Made by a program: the position numbers and the translations under genes. From assembly GCA_905182985.1 (NCBI GenBank), contig CAJJDN010000039.1:402370-466369 (forward strand): a DNA stretch of 64,000 nt, written 5' to 3'. Each line of letters starts with the position of its first letter. Position 1 is the first letter of the stretch. This DNA comes from Paramecium sonneborni. Its lineage: Eukaryota; Ciliophora; Oligohymenophorea; Peniculida; Parameciidae. Under the pieces are notes generated by a model, which did not search any database, was not told the DNA's origin, and worked only from the letters and a program-made list of their open reading frames with translations. Below are positions 37,562 to 49,253 of the stretch, one piece after another.

Positions 37562-38419
37562 ATGATCAAATGGTTTTGCATGATTATCATCATTAAACAA
37601 TTATTTGCTGACGATTTCCATGTTACTATAGAAGAAATTGAAGAAGAAATCAGTATTATCTAATTTTATTCAGATAGATAAAAAGAAGATTTACTATGGG
37701 TCTACAGTGAGAATAGAACATTAAAGTTCAGAATATTTTCTCCATTCTCATTTAGTGTCTTATGGAAGTGGTTCAGGATAGCAATCAGTCACAGGAATGT
37801 AGGCTGATCATGATTATAACAGCTTATGGACAATAAAAGAGTGTCACAATTAACCATTAAAAAAATATGGTATTTAATACGTGTATTGTTTAAAGATGAT
37901 CAAATAAAATGTGGAGATTGTATAAGATTAGAACATATGCTAACAACTAGAAATTTACATTCTCATCCTCATCAAGCTCCTTTTTCTGGAAATTAAGAAG
38001 TTTCAGCTTATGGAGAAAATGGAAATGGAGATTAAAGTAATAATATTGTAATATATTGATTAGGTGATGATTGGATATTGGAATGTATTGATAATAAGAA
38101 TGGCGATGATTTTTAAGCATCAATGTGGTTTTATTTGAAACATAAATTAACTTAAAAATACTTAAGAACAAGCAAAAAAGATAATTTTAATTAAAGAAAT
38201 TGTGGATATCATTGTCCAATAGAAGGTTAACTTGAAATAAGTGCATAAGTAAGTAAAAATGCAGATGCAAAATGGAAAATTTATTCAGGATTATTTTATC
38301 AGCAACAATAAAGAATAGAAGATGATTATGATTAAGATGGTAGACATTGTAATTCTTATGGTTAATGTGATGATATAGATGATGATGAATTTGAGACTGT
38401 TGTATAAAAAGACTTGTGA
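37562..38419 (+). CDS. SDF2-like secreted MIR-domain protein
   Basis: Starts 46 bp after the GDH stop. Four exons (introns 37653-37677, 37870-37895, 38037-38063; 25-27 nt) give 259 residues. MIKWFCMIIIIKQLFADD is a signal peptide. The MIR beta-trefoil repeats are recognisable: STVRIEH...YFLHSHLVSYGSGSGQQSVTG, ADHDYNSLWTI, CGDCIRLEH...LHSHPHQAPFSG, and YHCPIEGQLEISA. The acidic tail (DDIDDDEFETV) has no HDEL-type ending. Homologues assist ER protein quality control and O-mannosylation pathways. The protein likely acts in the ER lumen. Confidence 0.92.
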
Positions 38420-38465
38420 TTTATATAATTATAAATATATATAAATAATTTAATCAATTTTAGCA

Positions 38466-38920
38466 ATGAGAAGGTATCCTCCAATATAGTATTATATTAG
38501 TAAATAAGGGACAACAATATAAAAATCAGAAAAATCAATAAGAAGTTAATCTGAATACTCAGATCATAATACGAGTTATACAACTACTAGAAAAGATATG
38601 TTAAGAGAAAGACTAGTTAATTCAGGAGAATAGGCTCGACTTGAAGAATATTTAAAATAAAAATTCATTGATGTAGGTTGGAAAGATGATTTAAAAAATC
38701 ATGCTAAATGTTTTATTTAATCATATTATATTTAGAATTCATTAGAGAGAATGGACTTAAAATTGTACATAAAGAAGACTTATATAAATTATTATCTGTA
38801 AAAGGAAAGGAAACAGTTCCAATGAAATTAAGAGAGGATATTGTTAGAAGATTAGAAAGATTTATTATTGAACTTGAATAAGAAGAAGAAGGAGATTATG
38901 AAGATGAAGATGATGCTTGA
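38466..38920 (+). CDS. ENY2: ENY2/Sus1 transcription and mRNA export factor
   Basis: Two exons around a 26-nt intron (38710-38735) give 142 residues. The conserved helical core reads RKDMLRERLVNSGEQARLEE, FIDVGWKDDLKNHAK, FIRENGLKIVHKEDLYKLL and ETVPMKLREDIVRRLERFI, matching ENY2/Sus1 along its whole length. There is a ~45-residue Ser/Gln-rich N-terminal extension and an acidic tail. The family links the SAGA deubiquitinase module and the TREX-2 export complex at nuclear pores. It ends 54 bp before the convergent VDAC-like gene. Confidence 0.93.
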
Positions 38921-38974
38921 TTTTTCAATACCTATCTTTAAAATGTTTTCATTTTTGTTTTGTATTTAATAATC

Positions 38975-39851
38975 TCAAATGTTCAACTCAACTTATAATG
39001 CAGTCAAGTATGACATAGGACAGACACTTCCTATTGTCTTTAATGGTACTGCAATTCCTGTATGAATTGATAATCTAAATATATTTATATAAGTTTTTAC
39101 GAATCACTATAATTGTATTTCACGAATTATCTAACTTCTAATTATTTGTTAATGAAAAATCTCCAATCACATTTCTTCACTTTTGCATGACATATCAAAT
39201 CAACATTCAAATTTTTATCTACTTAAAATCCGCAAGCTTTATCATTTCCTCTTCTTCTCAAATACCCAAATTTAATTTCCTAATTTTAACAGTTTAATTT
39301 GTTATCCAAACTATTAGAAGCTTTTATGAAGAATTCATTCAAATTTTATGTGTAATTGAATAATCCATCAAAATCAAATTAATTTTAGTTCGTGTTCCAT
39401 CTAATTCCTTCTCTTAAATACCATTAAGGTTGTGTGAAATTAAAATTATAATTAACAAACAATCCTTAATTGAATGATATCCCTTTTTATTTATAAATTC
39501 ATTACATAAAGAATGCCAAAATTTCTTATTTACTTCTTTTTGTAATCCAAATTAATATGAAAGCTATTTATTGGTTGAAAAAACTTTGGCAAAATAAGAA
39601 GCTTCAAAGTTTCCAAGTTTCAATTAACCTAAATCAAGTCCTAATTTTAAATCATTGTGATCTCTAACTCTGAAATGAACCTTAGTGTTATTCCATGGAA
39701 AACGAACATCAACTGTTTAGGTTTTACAATATTTTCTAAATCTGAATTTTGTATCAGAATTCTTCATTTCACCATTTAATTATAATGAATGATTTTCTGG
39801 ATTATCAATAAAGAATGTAAAATATGCACTATCTTTTATTTAACTTGTCAT
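38975..39851 (-). CDS. VDAC/porin-like beta-barrel protein
   Basis: Three exons (introns 39483-39505, 39075-39100) give 275 residues, close to VDAC length. The spliced protein alternates polar and hydrophobic residues in short strands throughout (VDVRFPWNNTKVHFRVRD, KLGLDLGQLKLGNFEASYF, LFVNYNFNFTQPQWYLREG, CGFQVDKNLNVDLICHAKVK) and ends SLSIHTGIAVPLK...ALQVELNI, like the last barrel strands. This suggests a mitochondrial outer-membrane porin. Primary motifs of VDAC are not strong, so Tom40-like or another barrel remains possible. Confidence 0.62.
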
Positions 39852-40119
39852 TTATTTATATTTTAATTATATAAAATCATTTTATTTATCGTCAAAAAAT
39901 CAAAAACTAGATCGAAATTCTGAAATTCCTACTACATTCTTAATTCTATTCAAATTTATTGCTGCTGTGAAAGTATGAATATTAATATTTATCTCTAGAA
40001 ATGAATTACAAAATTTGATTTACTTAATGATTCATTTTTTGATCAGATAAGTAAAACAAAATCAGAGTTAGAGATTATACATATTGAATGATTTTTCTTA
40101 TGTGATATATTTTTAATAT

Positions 40120-41243
40120 TCAAACTTAACCCCATAATGAAGTAAGAAACATTAGATTCATCTAATGAAAAAGTTTAGATAAATCTATTTCTTCCTTACT
40201 TGATCCTTTTATTAGTACTAATCTACTTGAGTCATTAAGTTTAAGCTATTTGTTAAAAGGTTAACAATTATATAAATTTGATTTTGATGGTTCAATTGTT
40301 TTTTCTAATAGAGAAATTTTGGCAATAATTTTATTGGCTTCTCTAGAATTCCAATCTGACGATACAGAATATTTATTTCCAATATTTGATTTCGTGCCTA
40401 AATTAATATTTTCAAATTTTATACTTAGAATACTCGAACAAAGAATTGTTTTTTTGTAACGATGTTTCAAAGCAAATTCTGTTCTTTTCTTGCTTTCAGT
40501 CATTGCTGAAAGTCTAATAGCAATCTCTGCCCATCTACGTCCGTGTTGAAGAAGTAATTGTAAGAAATAAAGATCCTCTGCATCACTCCATTCTTCACTG
40601 AAATTATAAATAAATGATCATACCGATTAATTGATGGATCTAATTTATTACCCCATCTTTCTCTACATTATTTTGGTGTTCTCATAAATTTACTCTAACT
40701 TACATCATTTAGTTCTTTTGCTATTTTACTCCATTTATTGCCTTTTTTCTATTTTAAAAATTATCTAAAATCTAGAACAACAAATTACAATATAATTTCA
40801 AGCAATTGCTAATCTTCTTATTCAGTCCAGGGATTGTTATAAGCTGATTGATGTAGAAATTATAGACTCATTTACTATAATTCTTTCAAAGTCCTGAAGG
40901 TTGGCATCAATTCACTCACTAGTAGCCATTATTCATCAGACTGTTTATAATTTATAAAATATACAAGTTTTAAACTTAGTGGTGCCTGAACACTAATTAG
41001 AATACACTGAAGTAAAATTTCCTCATTTTTTTCTCTGTTATCTAAAGCCTTACCTTATTGAAGCTAATAATACATTCCTTCTAATGCTTTATAATTTGGA
41101 ATTGAGTTGAATTGTAACATCCATTTCTTTTTATATTCTTTTATGTCAATGTTTTGAATTTGAAGAAAGTTTAATTTATGAGAAGGTTAGGATTCTTCAG
41201 TTGATTAATGATAAGATTATTAGTGAACATGAAGGAAGCTCAT
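40120..41243 (-). CDS. R2R3-type Myb/SANT-domain protein
   Basis: Three exons (introns 40765-40788, 24 nt, and 40598-40623, 26 nt) give 357 residues. Two tandem Myb repeats sit in the middle: NNPWTEQEDQQLLEIILQFL...NKWSKIAKELN...TPKQCRERWGNKLDP, then EEWSDAEDLYFLQLLLQHGR..WAEIAIRL...ALKHRYKK. The spaced Trp and the RERW signature indicate DNA binding. The N-terminal ~130 residues are helical and unknown. It is probably a transcription factor or SNAPc-like protein. The 24-nt intron lacks an in-frame stop, but removing it restores the normal repeat spacing. Confidence 0.87.
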
Positions 41244-41761
41244 ATTCTTATATGTTTTATAAATTAATAAAATTTGTCGCATTCACAAAATTTCTTTAAA
41301 TAGTATGCCGCATGAATATCTTCTAAAAATATAAACGCATAAAACTTTGAGAAATGAAAATTTCAAACTACAATTTTACATTTGTACTTGACAGAATATA
41401 TATTGGAAGATTCATTAATACAATAAATAGCAATTTTGAAGAGTTTTAAATCAAAATTTTTTTCTAATTATAATTATCACAATTTTAGATATTTTAAAAT
41501 AATATTGTTATTTATAAATAAAATATTATAAATAAAACTTTAGTACAAATATTTAAACTGCTCTATTCCTTATCATAAAACCCCATAAATAAAAATTAAA
41601 ATACAATTTGAAAAAAAATAATAAAATAAGAAAAATTATTCAAGTTTATGGTTAATTCTATTTTTATTAATGAATATCTTCTAGCTTTTATCGTTATTTG
41701 TAAATTCTATCTAAACCTAACATTTCCTATTTTTTTTGCATTTCTTCTCCATAATTTTTAA
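41244..41761. other. AT-rich intergenic region
   Basis: About 520 bp between the Myb gene start (minus) and the 3' end of the damaged region. No coding or RNA feature recognised. Confidence 0.45.
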
Positions 41762-44525
41762 CTATTCGAATAATTTATATTTTACATCAAGAGTAGGAAT
41801 TTTATTTAAATTAGATCTGCCTAATTTTAATATTACAACATTATTTAAAAAAGTGCTAATGCGATCATAAGAATTAAACCCTTTAGTATTGAACATATAT
41901 GTTTCTTCAAAATAATCTCCATATTTGATATAATAATTACTGAATCCATTGTAATTTTCTGTTTCACAAATACCAAAAAGCAAAATAACAAATCTTTCTA
42001 AATGGATTCTATTATATTTTTTTAGTTTGTCAATTTGTTATTTATTCTTAATAATCAATTATTTCAATTTGCTTTGAAAATGACTATGTTTATATCAAAC
42101 GATCAATCTGTGAGACATGTAGATTGTTGGTTGGGCTTATTTTCTAAGATATATGTACTCAAAATTTTCATAGAAGGATCCATCATTAAATAAAACTGTA
42201 TTTTTTTTTGAGATGTTACTATTCCATCAATTCATAAACTATTATCTTTTTATCTAAATAATATGGCCAACATAAAATGAATATAAAGACTATAATTTGT
42301 AGTTCTTGAGGATTCTTTAACAAATTTTTAATCTTCTGCAGCTTTTTCTAAATTAAAAATTCTTTTTGCACTTTGATTCCCTTAAAATAAACCAATAATG
42401 ATCTATCTTTGGAATTATCATTAAAAATTATTAAATCCAAGAATTGCCACAAAATTTTAGAAGATTCAGTTTTGTATAAACAAAGTGTATAACAAATTTA
42501 ATTAGATTTGTATCTGAAAATTATAAAGCTACTGAAACCACTTTTTGCAGTCATGTTTTTCCCAATTTTTTCATATATTCTAGCCACTAACTATATAGCT
42601 TTAGATTCTAAGGGATTAGCAATTAAGGCTTCTTTAAAACAACGCAAAACAGTGACAAAATTATCTTTTATGTATTTAATACCTCTATTATACCAAAAAG
42701 TTTTTATCATATGATTATTTTTCATATTTTACTTCGAATGAAACATTTAAAATAATTAATTCAGTTTTTTATTTTATTACCCTTCTGTCTTAATTTATGT
42801 AAAATGTTTTCTAATTCTTTTAATCATGTTTAAATAATTATGTAATTACTTTGGTTCATTCTAATTATATTAATCATTATAATTTATTTAGTGGCATTTT
42901 GCTCGGATTTCCTTAGCTTATACTTAATGATATATTTTATTTATTTTTATAATTGTAGTTTTACAAATCTCTGACGAAATTTTGCCGTTCTATTAAATTG
43001 ATAATCTGATTTATATCCTCTATTTAACTGATTATTAAGGTTTTTAATCAATTGAATCAGTTTCACACATTTTCAGTCTTTCTTTTTTCATTAATTTATG
43101 ATTTATTTTATCCACTAAACTACCTTCTAATTTCTATTTATTTATTCTAAGATCTTCGTTATATTTAGACTTTTTGATAAATTTTATCATATCACTTTTT
43201 AATAGAGAACTCTCCATTTTATCACTTGTATGAATCCTGATACAAGTTTCTGAGTATTTTTTTGTTTAATAAGCTTAGGATAACTTATCTGGATTTGAAA
43301 TTAATTTTAAAATTGTTAAGTTTATTAAAATTAAGAAGATTTTGGAATCAAATTGATGTTTGAAATTTTTTATTCTTATTCAGTATCTGGATGATAATTT
43401 TTTAATTGATTAAACTTTTTAATTTAATTATTTCCTAATTTCTGTTCATTAAATTTAAGAAAATCTCGTCATTTATCTAAAATATTATAAATAACTTGTT
43501 TTTCTTATTAACTATTCTCATATTTTACAAATTGATATTCTTTTGGTTACTTACTCTTTTCTTATTTTCTATTAACTATAGCAATTCATTAATCTCTTTG
43601 AATTTAAAGTTAAAGGGATATCTTCTTTTTTTAAGTAATTTATAGTAATTTTTATATAATTCTATAAAACAAATGGTTCTCAATTATTATTTATTGTTAA
43701 TTCTAATTTATTGATTATTCATGAATACTATATCTTCAAGACTAATTACCAACACTATTTAAGTGTCTATAATTATCATCTGAATACAATAGACCTTTTC
43801 TTCTTGATTCTATTTATTTTCTCTTTAAATTCTTGTCGCCTATTTCCTAAATAGGTTGTCCAAATAAAATTACTTCAGGTTTTAATTAAATACGATTGAA
43901 AAGTAAATTTTTTGGGTTCAATATGGTGTCACCTTTTTAAATTATATAATTTTTTCATTTTTTTAATCTGATAACAAATATTCGTTCATTCCTTTCTAAG
44001 TTATAGGTAATCAACATCTATTTTTTCATTCTTTCTCACATTATTTTGGAGAAACATAAAATCTTTTATTATTATTAAGTAATAATATTATAGGTCTAAT
44101 TTTTGATTAAAAATACCAATCATTTAATGCTTATTTTGTATTTTAATTTAAATTTATCTATCTTTCTCTATTATCCTTTTGATTATCGAAATTATTCAAT
44201 GTTCACAGAAGTAGCCTTATAATATAAAAAATATAATCCTTCTTTTAAATTTAAATCTGACTCTAATCGCTCTCTTGAAAATCATCTTTAATACCATAAA
44301 AATCATGAATCTTACAATAAAGAAATTGCAAATAACTTTTTTATTTCATTTTTATTTATATAATTTTTATAATTCAAATTCTTCTTATTTAGCGAAATCC
44401 AATTCCTTAACTAGTTCATCTAATAACTTTTATAGATGCTTAACTTAACTTTCTAATTTTTATTTACGTCTTATTATTTATTCTTTTTGATTTAATTTCA
44501 TACGAATTATTTATATATAATTAAT
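41762..44525 (-). pseudogene. degenerate coding region, probable pseudogene (Gln/Lys-rich protein with a TPR-like part)
   Basis: Coding-like stretches in the ciliate code occur all along the minus strand but in changing frames. One run gives coiled coil (QKLESQVKHLQKLLDEL) near 44.4 kb; others give QPIQEIGDKNLKRK near 43.8 kb and KSDMIKFIKKSKYNED near 43.2 kb, the last open through to WYNRGIKYI and a TPR-like LRCFKEALIANPLESKA at 42.6 kb. Near 42.39 kb the frame breaks in a short A run, with NQSAKRIFNLEKAAED continuing in another frame. Near 42.1 kb an in-frame TGA interrupts YIYLRKQAQPTIYMSHRLIV. The last exon ends TLDVKYKLFE. Introns of normal size explain some shifts but not all. Either a decaying gene or poor sequence; more than one gene may be present. 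Confidence 0.5.
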
Positions 44526-45505
44526 TCATAATTTTTAATTACTACTTGATTGTGCAGAAAGATTTGGATAATGTTATAAAATAAAGTCTTGTTATTGATT
44601 CAACAATTTAGAATGAAATTCCAACCATTGTGCAAAATTTCTTATGTCTACTTTATGATTATTTTTGATGTATTCCTTTATTTTTGGATAATTTTTAATA
44701 ATAATTAGTCTGAACTCTTAATTTAATTCCCTATACCATCCTTATTATTTGTAATCAATTTAAGCTTTCCCGTTACAATATTTACAATCTATAGAGCTTT
44801 TTCCTAATTTTTTACAAACACAATCTATATATTTTTTTTCACCAAAAAATAATTCAGGATATATGGTGTCATTCATAATTTACATTTCATTATCTAAATC
44901 TTCTTCTGCATCCTTTACTTTCAAAATTCTTTAACTTGCCCTCTACTTAAAAAAGCCCATCATTTCATCATATTAAGAACTAGTTTCTACTGTAATTGAC
45001 TAATTATTATTGTCTTGATAACTTTTATAGAAATATATATTATTACCTATATCTAGCATCTTTTTTTTAATCAAAGCTATTTTACATCTTTCTTGAAAAA
45101 TCTTCGAAATTAGATGGCAAATCTATAATTTCTTATTCACCATTTAAATTTATGAAAACCAAACTTTTTTCTTCTTCTTCATTTTCATTTTTGTTTTTTC
45201 TCTTTATATCAACTTACCTTAATTCTTTATGGGTTGGCTTATCCTTCTAACATTTTAGCATTAAATCATATTATTCTTTAGATTATACTATAAAATTCTA
45301 ACCATTATTGTCGCTGTAACTAGCACATTCATATAAATTACATATATCTCGTTTCCTCTGGTTATTTATATACTTTTTTCATGTGCTCTAAGAATGCGTC
45401 ATAAGTAGGTTGTAATTCTAATTTATGAGTTGAATGCTTCAAGATTAGACTCATCTAAAAATCTATTTTTAAAATATTAATTAAATCTCTTACAGCTACT
45501 TTCAT
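44526..45505 (-). CDS. PB1-like domain protein with Cys-rich zinc-binding-like segment
   Basis: Three exons give 312 residues if GTA...CAG at 45358-45373 (16 nt) is an intron; the other intron is 45022-45046 (25 nt). It begins MKVAVRDLINILKI. Two copies of a PB1-like pattern are visible: ECASYSDNNGQNFIVQSKEQ...KELRQVDIK and SYQDNNNQSITVETSSQYDE...RILKVKDAEED, resembling beta-grasp PB1 domains with the acidic OPCA-like turn. Then comes CVCKKLGKSSIDCKYC, a possible zinc ribbon, and a helical C-terminus. The order PB1 plus zinc module recalls p62/NBR1-type adaptors, but that is only an analogy. The 16-nt intron might instead be a one-base frameshift in A6. Confidence 0.6.
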
Positions 45506-45593
45506 GCTATAAAAATAAAAAAATTAGATATCTCAGATATAATAACTTGATTATGAAGTTAAAAATAATCAATTATGAGTTTTAATTTATTTC

Positions 45594-45619
45594 NNNNNNN
45601 NNNNNNNNNNNNNNNNNNN
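45594..45619. other. assembly gap, 26 N
   Basis: Run of 26 ambiguous bases. Because the two sides overlap in sequence, the gap has no real extra length. Confidence 0.97.
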
Positions 45620-46577
45620 GATTGTGCAGAAAGATTTGGATAATGTTATAAAATAAAGTCTTGTTATTGATTCAACAATTTAGAATGAAATTCCAACCAT
45701 TGTGCAAAATTTCTTATGTCTACTTTATGATTATTTTTGATGTATTCCTTTATTTTTGGATAATTTTTAATAATAATTAGTCTGAACTCTTAATTTAATT
45801 CCCTATACCATCCTTATTATTTGTAATCAATTTAAGCTTTCCCGTTACAATATTTACAATCTATAGAGCTTTTTCCTAATTTTTTACAAACACAATCTAT
45901 ATATTTTTTTTCACCAAAAAATAATTCAGGATATATGGTGTCATTCATAATTTACATTTCATTATCTAAATCTTCTTCTGCATCCTTTACTTTCAAAATT
46001 CTTTAACTTGCCCTCTACTTAAAAAAGCCCATCATTTCATCATATTAAGAACTAGTTTCTACTGTAATTGACTAATTATTATTGTCTTGATAACTTTTAT
46101 AGAAATATATATTATTACCTATATCTAGCATCTTTTTTTTAATCAAAGCTATTTTACATCTTTCTTGAAAAATCTTCGAAATTAGATGGCAAATCTATAA
46201 TTTCTTATTCACCATTTAAATTTATGAAAACCAAACTTTTTTCTTCTTCTTCATTTTCATTTTTGTTTTTTCTCTTTATATCAACTTACCTTAATTCTTT
46301 ATGGGTTGGCTTATCCTTCTAACATTTTAGCATTAAATCATATTATTCTTTAGATTATACTATAAAATTCTAACCATTATTGTCGCTGTAACTAGCACAT
46401 TCATATAAATTACATATATCTCGTTTCCTCTGGTTATTTATATACTTTTTTCATGTGCTCTAAGAATGCGTCATAAGTAGGTTGTAATTCTAATTTATGA
46501 GTTGAATGCTTCAAGATTAGACTCATCTAAAAATCTATTTTTAAAATATTAATTAAATCTCTTACAGCTACTTTCAT
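45620..46577 (-). pseudogene. duplicate of the PB1 gene, truncated at its 3' end (assembly copy)
   Basis: Same exons as 44548-45505, including the ATG (46575-46577) and the putative 16-nt intron, but the last codons fall beyond the gap. It is an artefact of unmerged contigs. Confidence 0.85.
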
Positions 46578-47473
46578 GCTATAAAAATAAAAAAATTAGA
46601 TATCTCAGATAACTTGATTATGAAGTTAAAAATAATCAATTATGAGTTTTAATTTATTTCATATATATATGGACAAGCCTCTTTTCTAATTAAAGTGTTC
46701 TTTAATCTGGTATTAACTATTTCAATGCTTAAGAATAATTGATTAATAAAATGGGCTAATTTTTTAAATGGAAATGAGGTTTATTATTATACAATTTCAA
46801 ATATCTATTTAAATTGTTAATTCAAGAATTTTATATTTTCCTCATTAAAAATTAAATACAGGTGAATTCTCTATACAAAATCCATTAGTAAAGCTTTTTC
46901 TTAAAATTACAGGATAAAACTGAGTTAGAATTTAAAGTTCAGGAACTTCAATTAAAATAATAATAATAACTACAATTATTTTCTACCATATATCAAGATT
47001 TAATGGAAATGAAGCTAAAATATAATATAAAATGGACTAAAAAATTATATGATAAGGAATTTAAAGGAAACTTTATTTTCAATCATAATATAACGAAACT
47101 ATAAGAAAATTTATAGTTACACAGATTATCAACTAAATTAACAATTTGAAACAAAATCCTTTATTACTTAGAAGCAAAAATTAACTATAATGACTTAATC
47201 TTCTGATTCAGTTTATTATTATACTAATTATAGGAATATAACTAATTGAAATAATTAAAGGCAGAATTAATAACAATTAAAATAAATTCTTACTTCATGG
47301 AATTTATAATTTACTATAAAAAATAAAGTAGCTTATCTATTAGAAATTTAAACTTGTATTCTAGTAATTCTTACTATGAACTCTATTAAAAGAAAAATAA
47401 ACTTAATTTAGTTAATATTATGATTACTAATTTCATTATATTAAATATTTCTCATTTCATATATTCCAAAATT
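46578..47473 (+). other. weakly supported coding stretch, no gene model
   Basis: A Gln-rich helical frame (QDKTELEFKVQELQLKQQQQ, then YQDLMEMKLKYNIKWTKKLY) is open at 46914-47150 and is preceded by intron-like GTA...CAG at 46890-46914. An ATG at 46751 (MGQFFKWK) could be the first exon, but I could not join it with normal introns. More Gln/Asn/Lys-rich coding follows to ~47440. It may be one broken or unresolved gene. Confidence 0.3.
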
Positions 47474-47800
47474 ATGAATTTCCAAAAAGGACCAAAACCT
47501 AGCTTTAGCATACCTTTATTAGCGTAAAGTTAAAAAGAAGAAAAACCATATTCATTAGTTGAAATAGAAAGCACTGATTTCTTTAGAAATGAAAAAATTA
47601 TAAAAAAAGTCAGATTTGCTCCCACTATAATTATTTTTTTAAGATATAAAGACGAAGAAATATTCAAATTCAAAGATAGATTAAGGAATTAGATTTAATA
47701 GACTAAAGAGACCTTTGACTTTTAACCATCTTTTGATTAACCAAAAAAGAAAGGATAACCAAAGTCCTGTTTAAAACCCTACACTGATTGGGATTACTGA
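47474..47800 (+). CDS. small protein with RVxF-type PP1-docking motif
   Basis: A 108-residue single-exon frame: MNFQKGPKPSFSIPLLAQSQ, then KIIKKVRFAPT, charged helix (YKDEEIFKFKDRLRNQ), and a C-terminal SCLKPYTDWDY. KKVRFA fits the consensus by which regulators bind protein phosphatase 1. The rest looks disordered. It could be the last exon of the unresolved stretch upstream. Function beyond possible PP1 binding is unknown. Confidence 0.5.
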
Positions 47801-47900
47801 GAATTTTGATTATATATATCTTCATTCTACTCTAATTATAAATATCTTAGCTTTTAAAAAATCTAATAAGGCTTCCTTTGCTTCTGAAAGAAAATCATGA

Positions 47901-48239
47901 TTAATTAAAGACATCCTTTAAAAAGAAAAGATTGATGACAAAAATAACAAAACTAACAAATGATAAAATAAACGCAACAGTAGTGAAAATGAATATAAAA
48001 AATTTTCTCATACATAAATGACATATGATAACTGTTAAAATTTTCTTAATTTCAACTGAACGCAAATACATGTGATTGGAATCATCAGAAAAAAAGCCAT
48101 TTATCAAGTTAATGATTGGAATACAAAATTTTCCATTAAATTTTATTGGAATTTTCTTTAACTGGCAAATTTTTAAGTGTCGAAAAACACAAATAAGTAT
48201 TATCAAGGATTTTCTTTTAAAAATATATTTTCTCAACAA
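47901..48239 (-). CDS. possible small membrane protein
   Basis: A 112-codon frame with a basic N-terminal half and a strongly hydrophobic segment (FFIFIFTTVAFILSFVSF) near the C-terminus that could be a membrane helix. It has no TAA/TAG Gln codons, unlike most genes here, and AT-rich DNA readily yields such frames by chance. Kept as a doubtful call. Confidence 0.25.
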   Translation of the reverse strand: MLRKYIFKRKSLIILICVFRHLKICQLKKIPIKFNGKFCIPIINLINGFFSDDSNHMYLRSVEIKKILTVIICHLCMRKFFIFIFTTVAFILSFVSFVIFVINLFFLKDVFN

Positions 48240-48489
48240 TGTGATTCACTAAAGATTGTTTATAGACGGTAAATGATAATTTGTTTGTGGCTTTAAGTTT
48301 AATTCTATAATTTGAATAAAAAGATATAAAATTAATCAAAAAATTTATAATTAAAAAGTCAAAAATTTTATAATTATTTATTAATAAATAAAGAAATACT
48401 ATGTGTATTAAAAATTCATGTTAAAAGTAAATAAAACAAAAATATTTAAATAAAATTATTAATAGACAAAAGTCAATAAAATATTCATT

Positions 48490-49200
48490 ACTTAACTCTG
48501 CTTAATTCAGCTTGAGTTTAGTATTTATTTATGAGAAAGATCCAGATCAATATTATGTTGGCGAGATGCTTTTAGTTTGCATTTTGCAATTAATTCTGAA
48601 TAAAAATATGTTCTATTAAATTAATTTAAAACTTATTCAATAGAACCTCCTATACTTATAGAATTTTGCATAAAAAATTTAGAAGAAACACAAAAAACTT
48701 TTACCAACATGGCCATTTTTAGATCTCTTGAGAAATATTAATTTTGAATTGGAAACTTTTTTCAATTTTGCTTGAGGTTTAATTCTACTTATGTAATAAA
48801 GGATAAGCACATTAATTTAATAATATTTCCTTGATCATCTTTAATATCGATAAGTTAATAAGTTAAAAATCAATATTTAGTATCCCAACTAATTTTTGAG
48901 AATCAGCAGAGTAATATTTAAAAACTCTATTTATAATTGAAAATTATCTCTTTGTCCTTAATCCCAATGAAGGCTCTCTTTTTAGATGTGCACCAAAAAT
49001 GATTGGATATCGAGTTATCATTTAAATTTTCAGAATTCACTAATGGTAAGTGAGGAATCAAAAATAAAGAAAGATGATGATTATTATTATTCTCTTTTGT
49101 TTTTCTAGTCTGATTTGATAGATTGTCTAAATTCTTTTAGGTATTTAATAATCGCTTAAATTTTGATGAACTATTTTGTATAAATGATTTCTGTATATTT
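48490..49200 (-). pseudogene. degenerate coding-like region
   Basis: On the minus strand, several short frames look coding but do not join: DNLSNQTRKTKENNNNHH and FWCTSKKRAFIGIKDKEI near 49.1 kb, YQLIDIKDDQGNIIKLMCLS near 48.8 kb (preceded by an in-frame TGA), and SSKFFMQNSISIGGSIEQV near 48.6 kb. No standard-size introns reconcile them. It could be a decayed gene or sequence with indel errors. No domain recognised. Confidence 0.35.
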
Positions 49201-49253
49201 TAGTCTAATAAATGAATTCATTATATATATAATATTAAATGTTTTTGTTAATC

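Larger units (their letters stand above)
44548..46660. repeat. assembly-type direct repeat across a 26-N gap (44548-45593 and 45620-46660)
   Basis: About 1.04 kb are repeated on both sides of the N run. The copies differ by a 5-bp indel (TATAA-type, near 45537-45543) upstream of the PB1 gene start; I saw no other difference. Confidence 0.9.

Noticed and set aside
45536..45544. 5-bp TA-flanked indel as a retained internal eliminated sequence
   Set aside because: Known Paramecium IESs are at least about 26 bp; 5 bp is too short for an intact one.
45594..46660. True tandem duplications at the four N sites
   Set aside because: Each duplicate begins or ends exactly at ambiguous bases and cuts genes mid-codon, which fits assembly overlap better than biology.
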